This document shows positions 42,338 to 51,559 of a stretch of DNA of 64,000 nt, in pieces (the first letter of the stretch is position 1; every line of letters starts with the position of its first letter). The position numbers and the translations under genes are program-made. The DNA comes from Mycobacterium sp. Lineage in GTDB: Bacteria; Actinomycetota; Actinomycetes; Mycobacteriales; Mycobacteriaceae. The notes beneath the pieces are model-generated. The model worked only from the letters and a program-made list of their open reading frames with translations, was not told where the DNA came from and ran no database searches. The stretch is taken from NCBI GenBank assembly GCA_020438845.1, contig JAGQTV010000081.1, forward strand, positions 1 to 64,000, in the 5' to 3' direction.

Positions 42338-44332
42338 ATGAATTCTCCCAACAGCGTCGGGCGGATCGCAGCCCTGGCGGTCGCACTGGGCGTGAGTGCC
42401 GCGGTGTCTGGCGGCGCAGGAGTCGGCTCGGCGGACCCAGGGACCCAGCAAGACACAGGCACCCAGCAAGACACCGGCACCCAGCAAGACACCAGAACAG
42501 CACCGTCGCGCGGCACCGGACCCACCGGCAAGTCCATCCAGCGCGTGCACGGCGCCTCAGCACAGATCGGCCCTGCAGCACAGATCAATACGGACGCGGG
42601 TGGGCGGCGCGGGCCTGCCGTTCGCGAACCGGCAATTACCAGCAACTCGTCGAAAAGAGTGGCGTCGGCCGCGGCGGTCAGCCCACGGTCGGAGCTACGA
42701 AGCCGCACCTCAACCACCGCCAGCGCTCAGGCCGGAGCCACGCCAACGGCGACCGCACCGATTAATCCCGGCCCCGATGGTCCCGCCGCGTCGATCCCCG
42801 CGGCGGTTACGGCGGTTGCCGCCCCGACCGCTGCAGCGACGGCCACCTTCGCCGCGGCCTCCGAGCTGGTCCCGCTGACAACGCCCCTCACCCGAGCTGT
42901 GGCCGCAATTCCGGCCGCCGTCGTGGACCCCGCACCGCAATTGGCTACCACGGCCCAGGCCGTTTCCGGCACAAGGACAGGTCTGGTGTCGAGAATCCTG
43001 AACCGCCTCGCGGCTCTGGGTGCCGGCTCGTCCCCCGGCGATCCGGTCGACTCGCCGGCGCTGTGGGCGCTGCTGGCCTGGGTCCGCCGGGACCGGTCCG
43101 GCACGCCCCAGCCGGCCGCCGCGGTGAGCCAGCCCAGCAGCCTGAACTCGACCCAGCTGGGCTGGGTGACCGGTCAGAAAAACAACGCCTTTCCGGGCCT
43201 GACCTGGAAGCAGGTCAACAACACCAAGTGGGCCAACGTCTATGGCACCGACCTGGGCATCATGTGGTACAACGGCGACAATGGCTTGACGCAGCTGGCC
43301 TTCGGCGACACCTTCAGCGGGGCCAACATGAGCGGCGACTGGCGCTCCAACGTGCTGCTGCTCAGCGATGACACGAATCTCACCGACGGCCTTTCGCTGA
43401 TCGACACCGGACCCGCCTACCAGTTCATTCCGGCGGCACCGAACCAGGTCTTCTTCATCGGCTCGGAAGTCACCAACATTCCGACCTCGGCGCTCTACGC
43501 CAACGCCAACAACTACGTCAGCTACATGTCGGTGAAGTCGTGGGACACCCCTGGCCGCTGGACCACCAACTACTCAGCCGTGTCGCAGTACGACCCAGCC
43601 TCCGACAAGTGGGTGCTGCAGCAATCCACCATCCGCTCGGCGGGCTGGTTCCGCGCAAGGAAGGCCTACGTCGCGGGCAACCAGAACTTCCAGCAGATGG
43701 CCTACGTACTGGAGCCGGAAAGCCAGGTGGCCCCGGGAGGCACCCGGTACGTCTACGCCTTCGGCACCCCTGCGGGCCGGGCCGGGTCGGCGTACTTGTC
43801 CCGCGTGCCGGAGGACGCCGTCACCGACCTCAACCAGTACGAATACTGGGACGGCAGCAAGTGGGTGACGAAGCAGGCGAAAGCCGCTCCGGTCATCGGG
43901 GCCTCGACCAGATCCGGCGGGATCTTCGGCCCCATCATCGACCTGGCGAACAACCCGAAATTCTTCGGCGGCTGGTTCGCCGGGTTCACCGGGGCGAAGA
44001 CCGGCGGCAACGTCAGCGAGATGTCGGTGCAGTACAACGACTACCTGGGCAAATACGTCGTGTTGTACGGAAATGGCGCCAACAACGTCATCCTCCGGAC
44101 TGCCGACACCCCGGAGGGGCCGTGGTCGGATCCGATCACGATCGCAACCTCGATCCAGTACCCGGGCCTCTATGCGCCCATGATCCACCCGCTGTCCGGA
44201 ACCGGCCAGTTGACCGATTCCAACGGAGACCCTGACGTCAGCAACCTGTACTGGAACATGTCGATCTGGAGCAACTACAACGTGGTGCTCATGCAAACCG
44301 ACCTCACTGCACTGAAGGCCACCGTGGTGTAA
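42338..44332 (+). CDS. Secreted DUF4185 protein, possible D-arabinan-degrading glycosidase
   Basis: The 664-residue protein has an N-terminal signal sequence, a low-complexity region of about 230 residues rich in Thr, Ala, Pro and Gln, and a C-terminal domain of the DUF4185 type (from about 265): LGWVTGQKNNAFPGLTWKQV, YGTDLGIMWYNGD, LAFGDTFSGANMSGDWRSN, GIFGPIIDL. The DUF4185 family has been recognised, from literature memory, as glycoside hydrolase family 183 endo-D-arabinanases. The acidic residues could be catalytic. It would act on the cell's own arabinogalactan or lipoarabinomannan. Start ATG 42338. Confidence 0.85.
   Translation: MNSPNSVGRIAALAVALGVSAAVSGGAGVGSADPGTQQDTGTQQDTGTQQDTRTAPSRGTGPTGKSIQRVHGASAQIGPAAQINTDAGGRRGPAVREPAITSNSSKRVASAAAVSPRSELRSRTSTTASAQAGATPTATAPINPGPDGPAASIPAAVTAVAAPTAAATATFAAASELVPLTTPLTRAVAAIPAAVVDPAPQLATTAQAVSGTRTGLVSRILNRLAALGAGSSPGDPVDSPALWALLAWVRRDRSGTPQPAAAVSQPSSLNSTQLGWVTGQKNNAFPGLTWKQVNNTKWANVYGTDLGIMWYNGDNGLTQLAFGDTFSGANMSGDWRSNVLLLSDDTNLTDGLSLIDTGPAYQFIPAAPNQVFFIGSEVTNIPTSALYANANNYVSYMSVKSWDTPGRWTTNYSAVSQYDPASDKWVLQQSTIRSAGWFRARKAYVAGNQNFQQMAYVLEPESQVAPGGTRYVYAFGTPAGRAGSAYLSRVPEDAVTDLNQYEYWDGSKWVTKQAKAAPVIGASTRSGGIFGPIIDLANNPKFFGGWFAGFTGAKTGGNVSEMSVQYNDYLGKYVVLYGNGANNVILRTADTPEGPWSDPITIATSIQYPGLYAPMIHPLSGTGQLTDSNGDPDVSNLYWNMSIWSNYNVVLMQTDLTALKATVV
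42440..42493 (+). repeat. Three in-frame 18-bp repeats in the DUF4185 gene
   Basis: Three 18-bp copies of ggcacccagcaagacacc (first with two changes) at 42440, 42458 and 42476 encode GTQQDT three times, just after the signal peptide. The copies keep the frame and lie in a linker where copy number should not matter for folding. Confidence 0.95.
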
Positions 44333-44341
44333 GTCTTGGCC

Positions 44342-45523
44342 ATGCACATCGCGGCGGGCCGAATCGGAGCCCTGGCTGTCGGTTTGGGAATCGGTGTCCT
44401 GGGAATGGGTGCGGCCGCGGCTTGGGCGGCCCCGGCCGCCTGGGCCGATTCCAACGGCAGCACGGGTGGGGCTACGCATGCCGGGCCCCCCGACCGCCGC
44501 AGCCCGGCCGCGCGTCCCCGAATGACAAGGCCGCCAACCCAGACAGCCCCGACAAACCCGAAGGCGGCCGCGCAGGCATCGTCGCTGACGGTCCGGCGCT
44601 CGTTCCAGGGTCCGGTTCGGCTGCGTCGCGGTTCTACAGCCGCGGCCGAACTCAGCGGCATCGCCTACGGCGGGGGCACCACTTACTACGCGGTCGGGGA
44701 CAACGGCGCCCCTTCGATTTGGCAACTCGACACCACGCTGAATGAGCGGTCCGGCCGAATCAGATCCGCCCTGGTCAGCGTCGACATCAGCGTTCCGTCG
44801 CTGGGCTCTGACTCCGAGGGAATAGCGTTGGGGACGGACCCGACCAAAGCCTGGGTAGCCGATGAAAATGCCTCGACGATAACGCAATTCAGTCTGTTGA
44901 CCGGACTGATGCTGAGTTCGGTGGGAGTCCCGTCGATCTATCAGCCGGCCAATGTCCAGGGCAACTTCGGACTGGAGTCGCTGACCTACGGTGCCGGCAC
45001 ACTGTGGACCGCCAACGAGGAGGCACTCAAGTCTGACGGACCACTGTCCACCACCGCTGCGGGCACCTGGGTGAGGATTCAGCGATTCGGCGGCCCGGAC
45101 CTGACTGCGGAGAGCCAGTACGCCTACCGCACCGACCCGATCGCGGCGATGTCCCCCTTCACCACCGCAGAACGCAGTGGCGTGGTCGACTTGGTCGCAC
45201 TGCCCGACGGTCAGGTGCTGGCGCTGGAGCGCGAACTCGGCGGATTCCTGCCGCATTTCCGAAACCGGATTTATCTGGTCGACTTCACCGGGGCCACCGA
45301 CGTCACCGAGGTGCCCAGCTTGATCGACGGCGGCTTCACCCCGGTCACAAAAACGCTGCTGTGGCAAGGCGTTTTCGCGCTCGCGAACTTCGAGGGCATC
45401 TCCCTGGGACCTCAGTTGAACGACGGCTCGTACACACTGCTGCTGGTCTCCGATAACGGCCAGGGCCAGATGGGCCAGCGCCAGAGCCTCCTCAGTCTGA
45501 AGCTTTGGGGCCTGCTGCCGTAG
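44342..45523 (+). CDS. Secreted esterase-like phytase family protein
   Basis: The 393-residue protein has a signal peptide (ALAVGLGIGVLGMGAAAAWA) and a Pro/Arg linker, then a beta-propeller-like domain of the 'esterase-like activity of phytase' family: ELSGIAYGGGTTYYAVGDNG, SDSEGIALGTDPTKAWVAD, GNFGLESLTYGAGTLWTANE, NFEGISLGPQLNDGSYTLLL. Substrate unknown; a phosphoester in the envelope is possible. ATG 44342 follows within 10 bases of the DUF4185 stop; a TTG at 44336 is in frame. Together with DUF4185 it forms a secreted pair. Confidence 0.82.
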   Translation: MHIAAGRIGALAVGLGIGVLGMGAAAAWAAPAAWADSNGSTGGATHAGPPDRRSPAARPRMTRPPTQTAPTNPKAAAQASSLTVRRSFQGPVRLRRGSTAAAELSGIAYGGGTTYYAVGDNGAPSIWQLDTTLNERSGRIRSALVSVDISVPSLGSDSEGIALGTDPTKAWVADENASTITQFSLLTGLMLSSVGVPSIYQPANVQGNFGLESLTYGAGTLWTANEEALKSDGPLSTTAAGTWVRIQRFGGPDLTAESQYAYRTDPIAAMSPFTTAERSGVVDLVALPDGQVLALERELGGFLPHFRNRIYLVDFTGATDVTEVPSLIDGGFTPVTKTLLWQGVFALANFEGISLGPQLNDGSYTLLLVSDNGQGQMGQRQSLLSLKLWGLLP

Positions 45524-45638
45524 GTGCGACGGACATGCTCGCAACCCCTGGCGCGCAGCAGCCTAGTTCTGTTGACGGCACGCGGCTGCACAGAACATGT
45601 TGAGATGAATCTGAGCTGCCGACCAGGAGGGTTTGAAG

Positions 45639-46427
45639 ATGGGGCACCCGGGAGCCGAGGAGTCTGCCGAGACCGGTCGCCCTGAGCACATCGCGAGTCC
45701 TGAACCGCCGCCGGATGAACCGGCCCCCACCGCTACCAAGCCACCACCGGCGGTCATCGCCAAAGGTATCTGCATGCGTGGGCCGTGGGGCCCGGTCTAC
45801 GGGCCGGTGGACCTTGAGATCCCGGCCGGTGGGTTGAGCGTGCTGGTCTGCCCGGCCGGCACAGGACGGACCGCGCTGCTAATGACCATCGCCGGCCGGA
45901 TGAAGCCGAAGTCCGGCGATCTGGCCGTATTCGGGGTCAAGCGGGCCCGCGACATCTTCGCCCGGTCCGGACTGGCCGGCATCAATGGCATCGATACCGT
46001 GTCGGAATCGGTGACCGTGCGCGACCTGATCACCGAACAACTGCGCTGGGACGCATCCTGGTACCGATTCGTCCGACAGGCGGGTGAGCGGGAACTGACT
46101 CGCGTGTGCGCTCCGGTGTTCGGCGACCTGCCACTGCCCCCGCTGATGGAGTATTTCGAGCTACTGTCCGAACTCGATCAGCTGCTCCTGCGAATCGCGT
46201 TGGCCAACACCAGACGCCCCCCGCTGCTGGTAGTCGGCGACCTGGATTTCGTCACTAGCGACTCCAACCAGCATGCGCTCATCGAGCGGCTTATCGATCT
46301 GGGACGCACCCAGACAGTGGTCACCGCGACGGTCAATGGGATAGCGGGTCACCCGGTGCACTCTCAAATCGAGGTGGCAAACACCGATCGCGCCGAACTG
46401 GTGAAATCGCAGAAGGCAAAGGGGTAA
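45639..46427 (+). CDS. ABC ATPase-like protein with degenerate Walker A
   Basis: The 262-residue protein has the order of an ABC ATP-binding domain, but the P-loop reads CPAGTGRTAL (residues 71-80): the first Gly is Cys and the invariant Lys is Arg. The signature region is LSELDQLLLRIALA, without LSGGQ, and Walker B is LLVVGDLDFV with Asp where Glu is usual. ATP hydrolysis is thus doubtful. It begins 8 bases after a strong aggagg site. It ends 2 bases before the YhgE/Pip gene. The pair probably forms a transporter or a regulated assembly in which this subunit has a structural part. Confidence 0.82.
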   Translation: MGHPGAEESAETGRPEHIASPEPPPDEPAPTATKPPPAVIAKGICMRGPWGPVYGPVDLEIPAGGLSVLVCPAGTGRTALLMTIAGRMKPKSGDLAVFGVKRARDIFARSGLAGINGIDTVSESVTVRDLITEQLRWDASWYRFVRQAGERELTRVCAPVFGDLPLPPLMEYFELLSELDQLLLRIALANTRRPPLLVVGDLDFVTSDSNQHALIERLIDLGRTQTVVTATVNGIAGHPVHSQIEVANTDRAELVKSQKAKG

Positions 46428-46429
46428 CG

Positions 46430-48310
46430 GTGTTAGCTGCACTGTCGCTGGGCACTGACATCAAACGGTACTCACGCGGCGCGGTCCCGCGGGTTGCGCT
46501 GCTCACCGTCATCCTTATGCCCCTGCTGTACGGGGCACTCTATCTGTGGGCTTTCTGGAATCCGTTCGGAGAGGTCAACAAGGTGCCGGCTGCGCTGGTC
46601 AACGAGGACCGCGGAGCCCAATCGCAGGGTAAGCAGGTGCGGGCCGGCGATGAGGTGGCCAAAGCGCTGGTCGACTCCGGCCAGTTGGGTCTTCACCAGG
46701 TGTCGGCACGTGAGGCAGCCGACGGGCTCGCCCACGGCCGGTACTACTTCACCATCACCATTCCCCCCGACTTCAGCTCGGACATCGTCTCGCCCTCCGG
46801 CGGAGATCCGAAGCCGGCCGCACTGCGCTTCACCTTCAACGACTCCAACAGCTATCTCGGCTCGATCATCGGCGAGAACGCGGCGCGCGCGGTCATCAAC
46901 CAGGTCAACGCCAGTGTGGGGGAACAAACCGTGGTCTCGGTGCTGGACGGGCTCACCGATGCCGGTGCAGGACTGACCCAGGCTGCTAACGGGGCCGACC
47001 AGTTGGCCGACGGTTTGGTGACCGCTCGTGACGGCGCCGCGCAGCTTGCCGACGGAACCCGCCAGCTGTCGAGCGCGGTTGACAAGGCCACCGGACCACT
47101 CATCGACGTGTTGGGTCGAGTCGACCGGTTGCACCTCGACCCCGAGGTGATCGGGCTCACCGCGCAGCGTCTCAGCGGAGCCGTGGCGGCCGCGACCGAC
47201 CGCATCGAGGCGCACAACGTCGATTGGAACCAGGCCAGAGCCGTCGTCGATCAGACACTCGCGATGCTGCGGGCCAACCCCGACCCCGCAGTCCAGCAGG
47301 CTGGGGACGTATTGGCCGTCGCACAAGCTTTGTTGCGCCAACGAGGTATCGACCCGGCGAGTGACTACGGTATGCAGCGGCTACGGGCCACGGCGTCGCA
47401 ATTCGAACAGGAGCTGGGCGATCCGAAGAGCCAACTGCGAATGTTCCTGACCGGCGCGCTCGACGGCAGCCTCCGCAGAGACATCGTCGATCTGCGCGAC
47501 GGTGTCGACCGGCTGAACGACGGCGCTCATCAGCTCGGCACCGGACTGATCAGGCTTTCCGACGGCGGCCGCGAACTGGCCGACAAGTTGCGGGCGGGCT
47601 CAACCCAGATTCCGTCGTGGACCGACCAGCAGCGAACCGCCGTCGCCAAGACGGTGTCGTCACCGGTCAAACTTGACCTCGTCACCCACAACCCGGCGCC
47701 TACCTTCGGCACCGGGTTCGCACCGTTCTTCATGGGATTGGCGGTATTCATCGGTGCGCTGCTCATCTGGATGGTGCTCAAGCCGTTGCAGCCGCGGCCG
47801 ATCATCAACGGACTGGGCGCGTTTCGAGTGGTGCTCGCGTCGTACTGGCCGGCCTTCCTGGTGGCGGTCTGCCAGGTGCTGGTGATGTACACGGTGGTGC
47901 ATTTCGGGGTCGGCCTCAACCCGCGGTACCCGCTGTACACGGCGGCCTTCCTGCTGCTGGTCCTGGCTACCTACCTCGGACTCATCCAGGCGTTCAACGC
48001 GGTGTTCGGGGTGGCGGTCGGACGGGTGGTTACCCTCGCTTTTCTGATGGTGCAGCTGGTGTCCGCCGGTGGGATCTATCCGGTCGAAACCACGGCGAAA
48101 CCCTTCCAGGTCATCCATCCGTACGTCCCTATGACCTACTCCGTCAACGGGCTGAGGCAGCTGGTATCAGGTGGTATCGATCACCGGCTCACCGTTGCCG
48201 TAATGGTGCTGATCGCAGTGCTGGCGGCATCGATGCTTATCAGTGCCTGGGCAATACGCCGCAGCCGGCAGTACACCATGGAACAGCTGCATCCGCCGAT
48301 CGAGGTGTGA
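46430..48310 (+). CDS. YhgE/Pip domain ABC-2-type membrane protein
   Basis: The 626-residue protein has an N-terminal transmembrane segment (VALLTVILMPLLYGALYLWA), a large outside domain (residues 45-400) with the VPAALVNEDRG motif and repeated helices ANGADQLADGLVTARDGAAQ, and six C-terminal transmembrane segments with QLVSAGGIYPVETTAKPFQ and IHPYVPMTYSVNGLR. This is the YhgE/Pip family, related to phage receptor and ESX/type VII-like accessory proteins and ABC-2 exporters. It is coupled to the degenerate ATPase before it. The cargo is unknown. Confidence 0.85.
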   Translation: MLAALSLGTDIKRYSRGAVPRVALLTVILMPLLYGALYLWAFWNPFGEVNKVPAALVNEDRGAQSQGKQVRAGDEVAKALVDSGQLGLHQVSAREAADGLAHGRYYFTITIPPDFSSDIVSPSGGDPKPAALRFTFNDSNSYLGSIIGENAARAVINQVNASVGEQTVVSVLDGLTDAGAGLTQAANGADQLADGLVTARDGAAQLADGTRQLSSAVDKATGPLIDVLGRVDRLHLDPEVIGLTAQRLSGAVAAATDRIEAHNVDWNQARAVVDQTLAMLRANPDPAVQQAGDVLAVAQALLRQRGIDPASDYGMQRLRATASQFEQELGDPKSQLRMFLTGALDGSLRRDIVDLRDGVDRLNDGAHQLGTGLIRLSDGGRELADKLRAGSTQIPSWTDQQRTAVAKTVSSPVKLDLVTHNPAPTFGTGFAPFFMGLAVFIGALLIWMVLKPLQPRPIINGLGAFRVVLASYWPAFLVAVCQVLVMYTVVHFGVGLNPRYPLYTAAFLLLVLATYLGLIQAFNAVFGVAVGRVVTLAFLMVQLVSAGGIYPVETTAKPFQVIHPYVPMTYSVNGLRQLVSGGIDHRLTVAVMVLIAVLAASMLISAWAIRRSRQYTMEQLHPPIEV

Positions 48311-48513
48311 CCTCAACGTGAAGTGAAGGGCCACTCCGGCTCGTCAACCGACGGACCGCCGTCCAGCACGACGGGTGCGAGGTTTCGCAATTCAGGCGTA
48401 GATCGCTTCGGCAATCGGATTCGCCGCCCAACTTGTAGCATCCATCAGCAGAAAGCCCCAGTTCACCGTCCGACTCACGCCGGTATCCGGCCAGGTCCAG
48501 CAAGGGAAGCGTG

Positions 48514-50379
48514 ATGCCTGAGCAGTCGAACGCCGGCAACGACCCCGGGTGGGGTCAAGCTGCGTTCTGGCCGGAGCAAGCGCGTTGGCACGGAGTCCTG
48601 TGGATCGCGTTGATTGTCGGCACCTACGCAGGCACTGCCGCGCTCCTCCCGTGGTTTGATGGCATCGGACTCCTGTGGCTGCCCAACGCCATTCTCGCGA
48701 CGGCACTGCTGAGATTTCGGCCGCGCGATTGGTCCTCTGTTTATGTCGCGGGAATTCTTGCGGAGGTCGTCAGTACCCTGAACTCCGACTGGGTGTTGCA
48801 TCAGTCCCTGGCCATGGGCGTGCTGAACGATGTCGAAGCCACTTTGTTCGTACTCGTCGCCGCACGAATAGCAGGTGGGCGCAACAACATTGGGCTGTTG
48901 TCGGAACGTGGCGCCCTGGGTCTGGTCGCCGGAGCGATCACGACTCCGGTGGTCACAAGCACACTGGGCGGTGTTGTCGTCACGTGGTCATGGTCATTCG
49001 GCGCCGAGTACCTCACGACGTGGCGAACTCTGTGGTTCGGGGACAGCCTGGGGCTTCTTGTCGGAGTTCCGGCCGGCCTGCTGCTGCGGGACGCCGTTCG
49101 GTCGGTGGGGCGGCGGCGCCCGGCCGCGCTGGCACTCGGCGGTGGCGGAGCCGCATTGCTGCTGTTCGTGGTGTCGGCCTTGCTCGCCGCCAAAGGCAAC
49201 AGTTGGGGAGCCCAACAAACCGCGGTGGCTGCAGCGGTGCTCCTGTCTTTGACGTTTGGAGCGATCGGGGCCCCGGCAGGGGCGATGTTCACCACGACGG
49301 CGACCATCATCGGCATAGCACGACAGCTTGACGACATCGGCTCAGTCCCCCGCAGCCAGTTGCTACTGGTGGTGGTTTTCGCCGCTATCTACGCGATCGC
49401 GGCGACAACCGAATCCGCGTCGCGTGCAAAGGAAGAACTCGAGGCGGCCAACGCCCAGCTTTCGTCGTACTTAGGAACGGTGCAAACCGCCGTAGAGCAT
49501 GCCGAGGCAGCGAACAAGGCGAAAAGCGATTTCCTCGCGACGATGAGCCATGAACTGCGCACTCCGCTCAATTCGATTCTCGGCTTCTCGGATTTGTTGC
49601 GCAGGGATCCGACACTGTCAGCGGATCAGCGCGACGATCTGGACATCATCAACCGCAGCGGGGGACATCTGTTGGGATTGATCAACCAGGTGCTGGACAT
49701 GGCGAAGATCGAGTCGGGCCGGACCCAGCTTGAAGTGTCGCCGATGGATCTGCCACTGCTGATCGAGGACGTCGAGCTGATGATGCGGGCCAGAGCCGAA
49801 GCCGCCGGCCTCCAGTTCGTGGTCGAGGTGGCCGATGACGTGCCCCGCTACATCAGATGCGATGGTCAGAAGTTACGGCAGATCATGCTGAACCTGCTGG
49901 GCAACAGCCTGAAGTTCACTACCTCGGGCGTCGTGAGCCTCAGAGTGCACACCGCCGCGAAAGCCGGTTCGCTGCTGGTGATCGAAGTCGAGGACACCGG
50001 TGCCGGGATTCCCGAGGACCAGCAGGAACGGGTCTTCGAACCGTTCACCCAACTGCAGAAGGTGGGTGCGCCCGGCACCGGGCTGAGCCTGGCGCTGGTA
50101 CGCGAGTATGCGGACCTGATGGGGGGCAGTGTCGAACTGAGGAGCCGGCTGGGGTTCGGGTCTGTGTTCCGGGTGAGCATTCCGGTCGATCTCGCCCAGG
50201 CCGAGGATGTCAAGACGGCCGACGAGTCCCGCCACGTTGCGGGACTCGCGCCGGGCCAACCGCAGTGGCGGGTCCTGGTCGTGGAGGACGAGCCACTCAA
50301 CCGGTTGCTGTTGGGCCGCCTGCTGGAGGACGCCGGCTTCGTGGTGGCGTACACGCCGAGAATGGCGCGGAGTGCCTGA
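48514..50379 (+). CDS. MASE1 hybrid sensor histidine kinase, receiver truncated by a frameshift
   Basis: The 621-residue product has a MASE1-type membrane sensor with about eight helices (residues 25-295; WLPNAILATALLRFRPRDW), a coiled coil, a HisKA domain (FLATMSHELRTPLNSILGFS) and a HATPase domain with N box LMLNLLGNSLKF-type (IMLNLLGNSLKFT), G1 VEDTGAGIPEDQ and G2 APGTGLSLALV. A receiver domain starts at WRVLVVEDEPLNRLLLGRLL but stops after 22 more residues at 50379. The remainder continues in another frame from 50355. The start ATG 48514 sits 6 bases after an aggga site; GTG 48511 is in frame. Confidence 0.86.
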   Translation: MPEQSNAGNDPGWGQAAFWPEQARWHGVLWIALIVGTYAGTAALLPWFDGIGLLWLPNAILATALLRFRPRDWSSVYVAGILAEVVSTLNSDWVLHQSLAMGVLNDVEATLFVLVAARIAGGRNNIGLLSERGALGLVAGAITTPVVTSTLGGVVVTWSWSFGAEYLTTWRTLWFGDSLGLLVGVPAGLLLRDAVRSVGRRRPAALALGGGGAALLLFVVSALLAAKGNSWGAQQTAVAAAVLLSLTFGAIGAPAGAMFTTTATIIGIARQLDDIGSVPRSQLLLVVVFAAIYAIAATTESASRAKEELEAANAQLSSYLGTVQTAVEHAEAANKAKSDFLATMSHELRTPLNSILGFSDLLRRDPTLSADQRDDLDIINRSGGHLLGLINQVLDMAKIESGRTQLEVSPMDLPLLIEDVELMMRARAEAAGLQFVVEVADDVPRYIRCDGQKLRQIMLNLLGNSLKFTTSGVVSLRVHTAAKAGSLLVIEVEDTGAGIPEDQQERVFEPFTQLQKVGAPGTGLSLALVREYADLMGGSVELRSRLGFGSVFRVSIPVDLAQAEDVKTADESRHVAGLAPGQPQWRVLVVEDEPLNRLLLGRLLEDAGFVVAYTPRMARSA

Positions 50380-50888
50380 AAGTCTTCGGTGATTTCCAGC
50401 CCGACTTGATATGGATGGACCGCCGCATGCCCCTGATGGACGGCCTGGAAGCCACGTCCCGCATCCGCCAACGCGATGACGGCCAGCTGGTGAAGATCGT
50501 CGCACTGACCGCTTCGGTCTTCGAAGATCAGCGCGACGAATGGGTCCGCGCCGGCATCGACAGCTTTGTCCGCAAACCCTTCCGGGAATCGGAGATCTTC
50601 GACTGCATGGCGCGTCTGCTCGGAGTGGAATACCTCTATGAGGAACCAGCTGAGCAACTTCCGCGGCAGTTGTCAGGCGACCTGGCCGTCACGCTATCGG
50701 AACTGCCCGAAACCTTGAGGACCCAATTGACCGACGCACTGGTGGTCGGGGGAACCGGCCAACTTACCGAAGCACTCGGGAAAGTAAGGCTTGTCTCCCC
50801 CGAATTGGCTGATGCGTTGGAGCTCTATATCCAGGAATTCAATTACACCCCGGTGCTGGAGGCCTTGGACGACCTACGGTCGCGGTAG
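50355..50888 (+). pseudogene. Out-of-frame remainder of the receiver domain and C-terminus of the hybrid kinase
   Basis: From 50355 a second frame continues the receiver exactly where the first breaks: AENGAECLKVFGDFQPDLIW, the phospho-acceptor Asp in WMDRRMPLMDG, VALTASVFEDQRDEWV and the conserved Lys in FVRKPF, then a C-terminal helical extension to TAG at 50888. Adding one G at about 50355 would join the two to a 792-residue hybrid kinase. No start codon or ribosome site is visible for separate translation. It is either a real one-base loss or a sequencing error. Confidence 0.85.
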
Positions 50889-50907
50889 CTGACTGTCGGC
50901 AGTCAGC
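50888..50907. terminator. Hairpin between convergent kinase and HNH genes
   Basis: The arms gctgactg and cagtcagc form a perfect 8-bp stem with a four-base loop (tcgg). It covers the last base of the plus-strand stop and the minus-strand HNH stop, so it could end both transcripts. Confidence 0.6.
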
Positions 50908-51553
50908 CCGGGCAGTCGCCCAGCACCCGGGTGATTGCGTCGTGCTCGGCCGGGGTCACCCACAGACCGTAGGTGGACTTGATAACGACGATCCGAGTGA
51001 CGAACTCACAGCGGTAGGACTTGTTGGGCGGCAACCACGTTGCCGCGTCGCCGTCGCCCTTCTGTTGGTTGACCCAGCCGATCGTCGCCTGCAGGTTGAG
51101 TGGGTCGTTGGCGAAGTTGCGGCGTTTTACCTCGTCCCACTCTTGGGCACCGGTCTGCCAGGCGTCGGACAGTGCGACCACGTGATCGATTTGAATCTGA
51201 TCGGATGTCCCTGGCCCGCGCAGGAATTCGACGGTCGTACCGGTGTAGGGATCGTTGAGAATCCCACTCAGTACCGTGCAACCGTTGGAACCCGGCCGGA
51301 TCACCACATCGACGAGGTCCCGTCGCAGAATGTCGTTGCGGGTGTCGCAGCCGTTGTGACCGTCGGCCACCGTCACGTCGTCGGTCCACCGCTCCCCGAA
51401 CAGACTGCGCTGGTATCCGGTCTTGGGTGCCCGACCCTTCACCGGTAGCGTCTCGAGCACGGCCAGGGCGTCGGAGTCGGCGTGGGCGGGCGGCGCAACC
51501 ACCAGGGCCGAGAAGAACAGCACCACCCCAACCGCGAAGCGACCCAGTATCAC
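50903..51553 (-). CDS. Secreted HNH nuclease family protein (DUF1524)
   Basis: The 216-residue protein has a signal peptide (FAVGVVLFFSALVVAPPAHA) and a mature HNH/DUF1524 domain: QIDHVVALSDAWQTGAQEW, KRRNFANDPLNLQATIGW and PPNKSYRCEFVTRIV. The His of DHVVAL and the Asn of NDPLNL make the beta-beta-alpha-metal site. Mycobacteria have several such secreted nuclease-like proteins, and extracellular DNA cleavage is plausible but unproven. It is 6 bases after the antiporter gene on the minus strand. Confidence 0.85.
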   Translation of the reverse strand: MILGRFAVGVVLFFSALVVAPPAHADSDALAVLETLPVKGRAPKTGYQRSLFGERWTDDVTVADGHNGCDTRNDILRRDLVDVVIRPGSNGCTVLSGILNDPYTGTTVEFLRGPGTSDQIQIDHVVALSDAWQTGAQEWDEVKRRNFANDPLNLQATIGWVNQQKGDGDAATWLPPNKSYRCEFVTRIVVIKSTYGLWVTPAEHDAITRVLGDCPG

Positions 51554-51559
51554 TGGACC

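Noticed and set aside
43574-45544. 656-codon minus-strand frame across DUF4185 and phytase-like genes
   Set aside because: Antisense shadow in high-GC DNA; both plus-strand genes have signal peptides and family motifs.
45639-48310. Antibiotic-export ABC system
   Set aside because: The ATPase motifs are degenerate and the membrane partner is YhgE/Pip, not a DrrB-type; no basis for a drug role.
50355-50888. Separate response regulator gene
   Set aside because: No start codon or ribosome site, and the fragment lacks the first strand and acidic pair, which are in the kinase frame.
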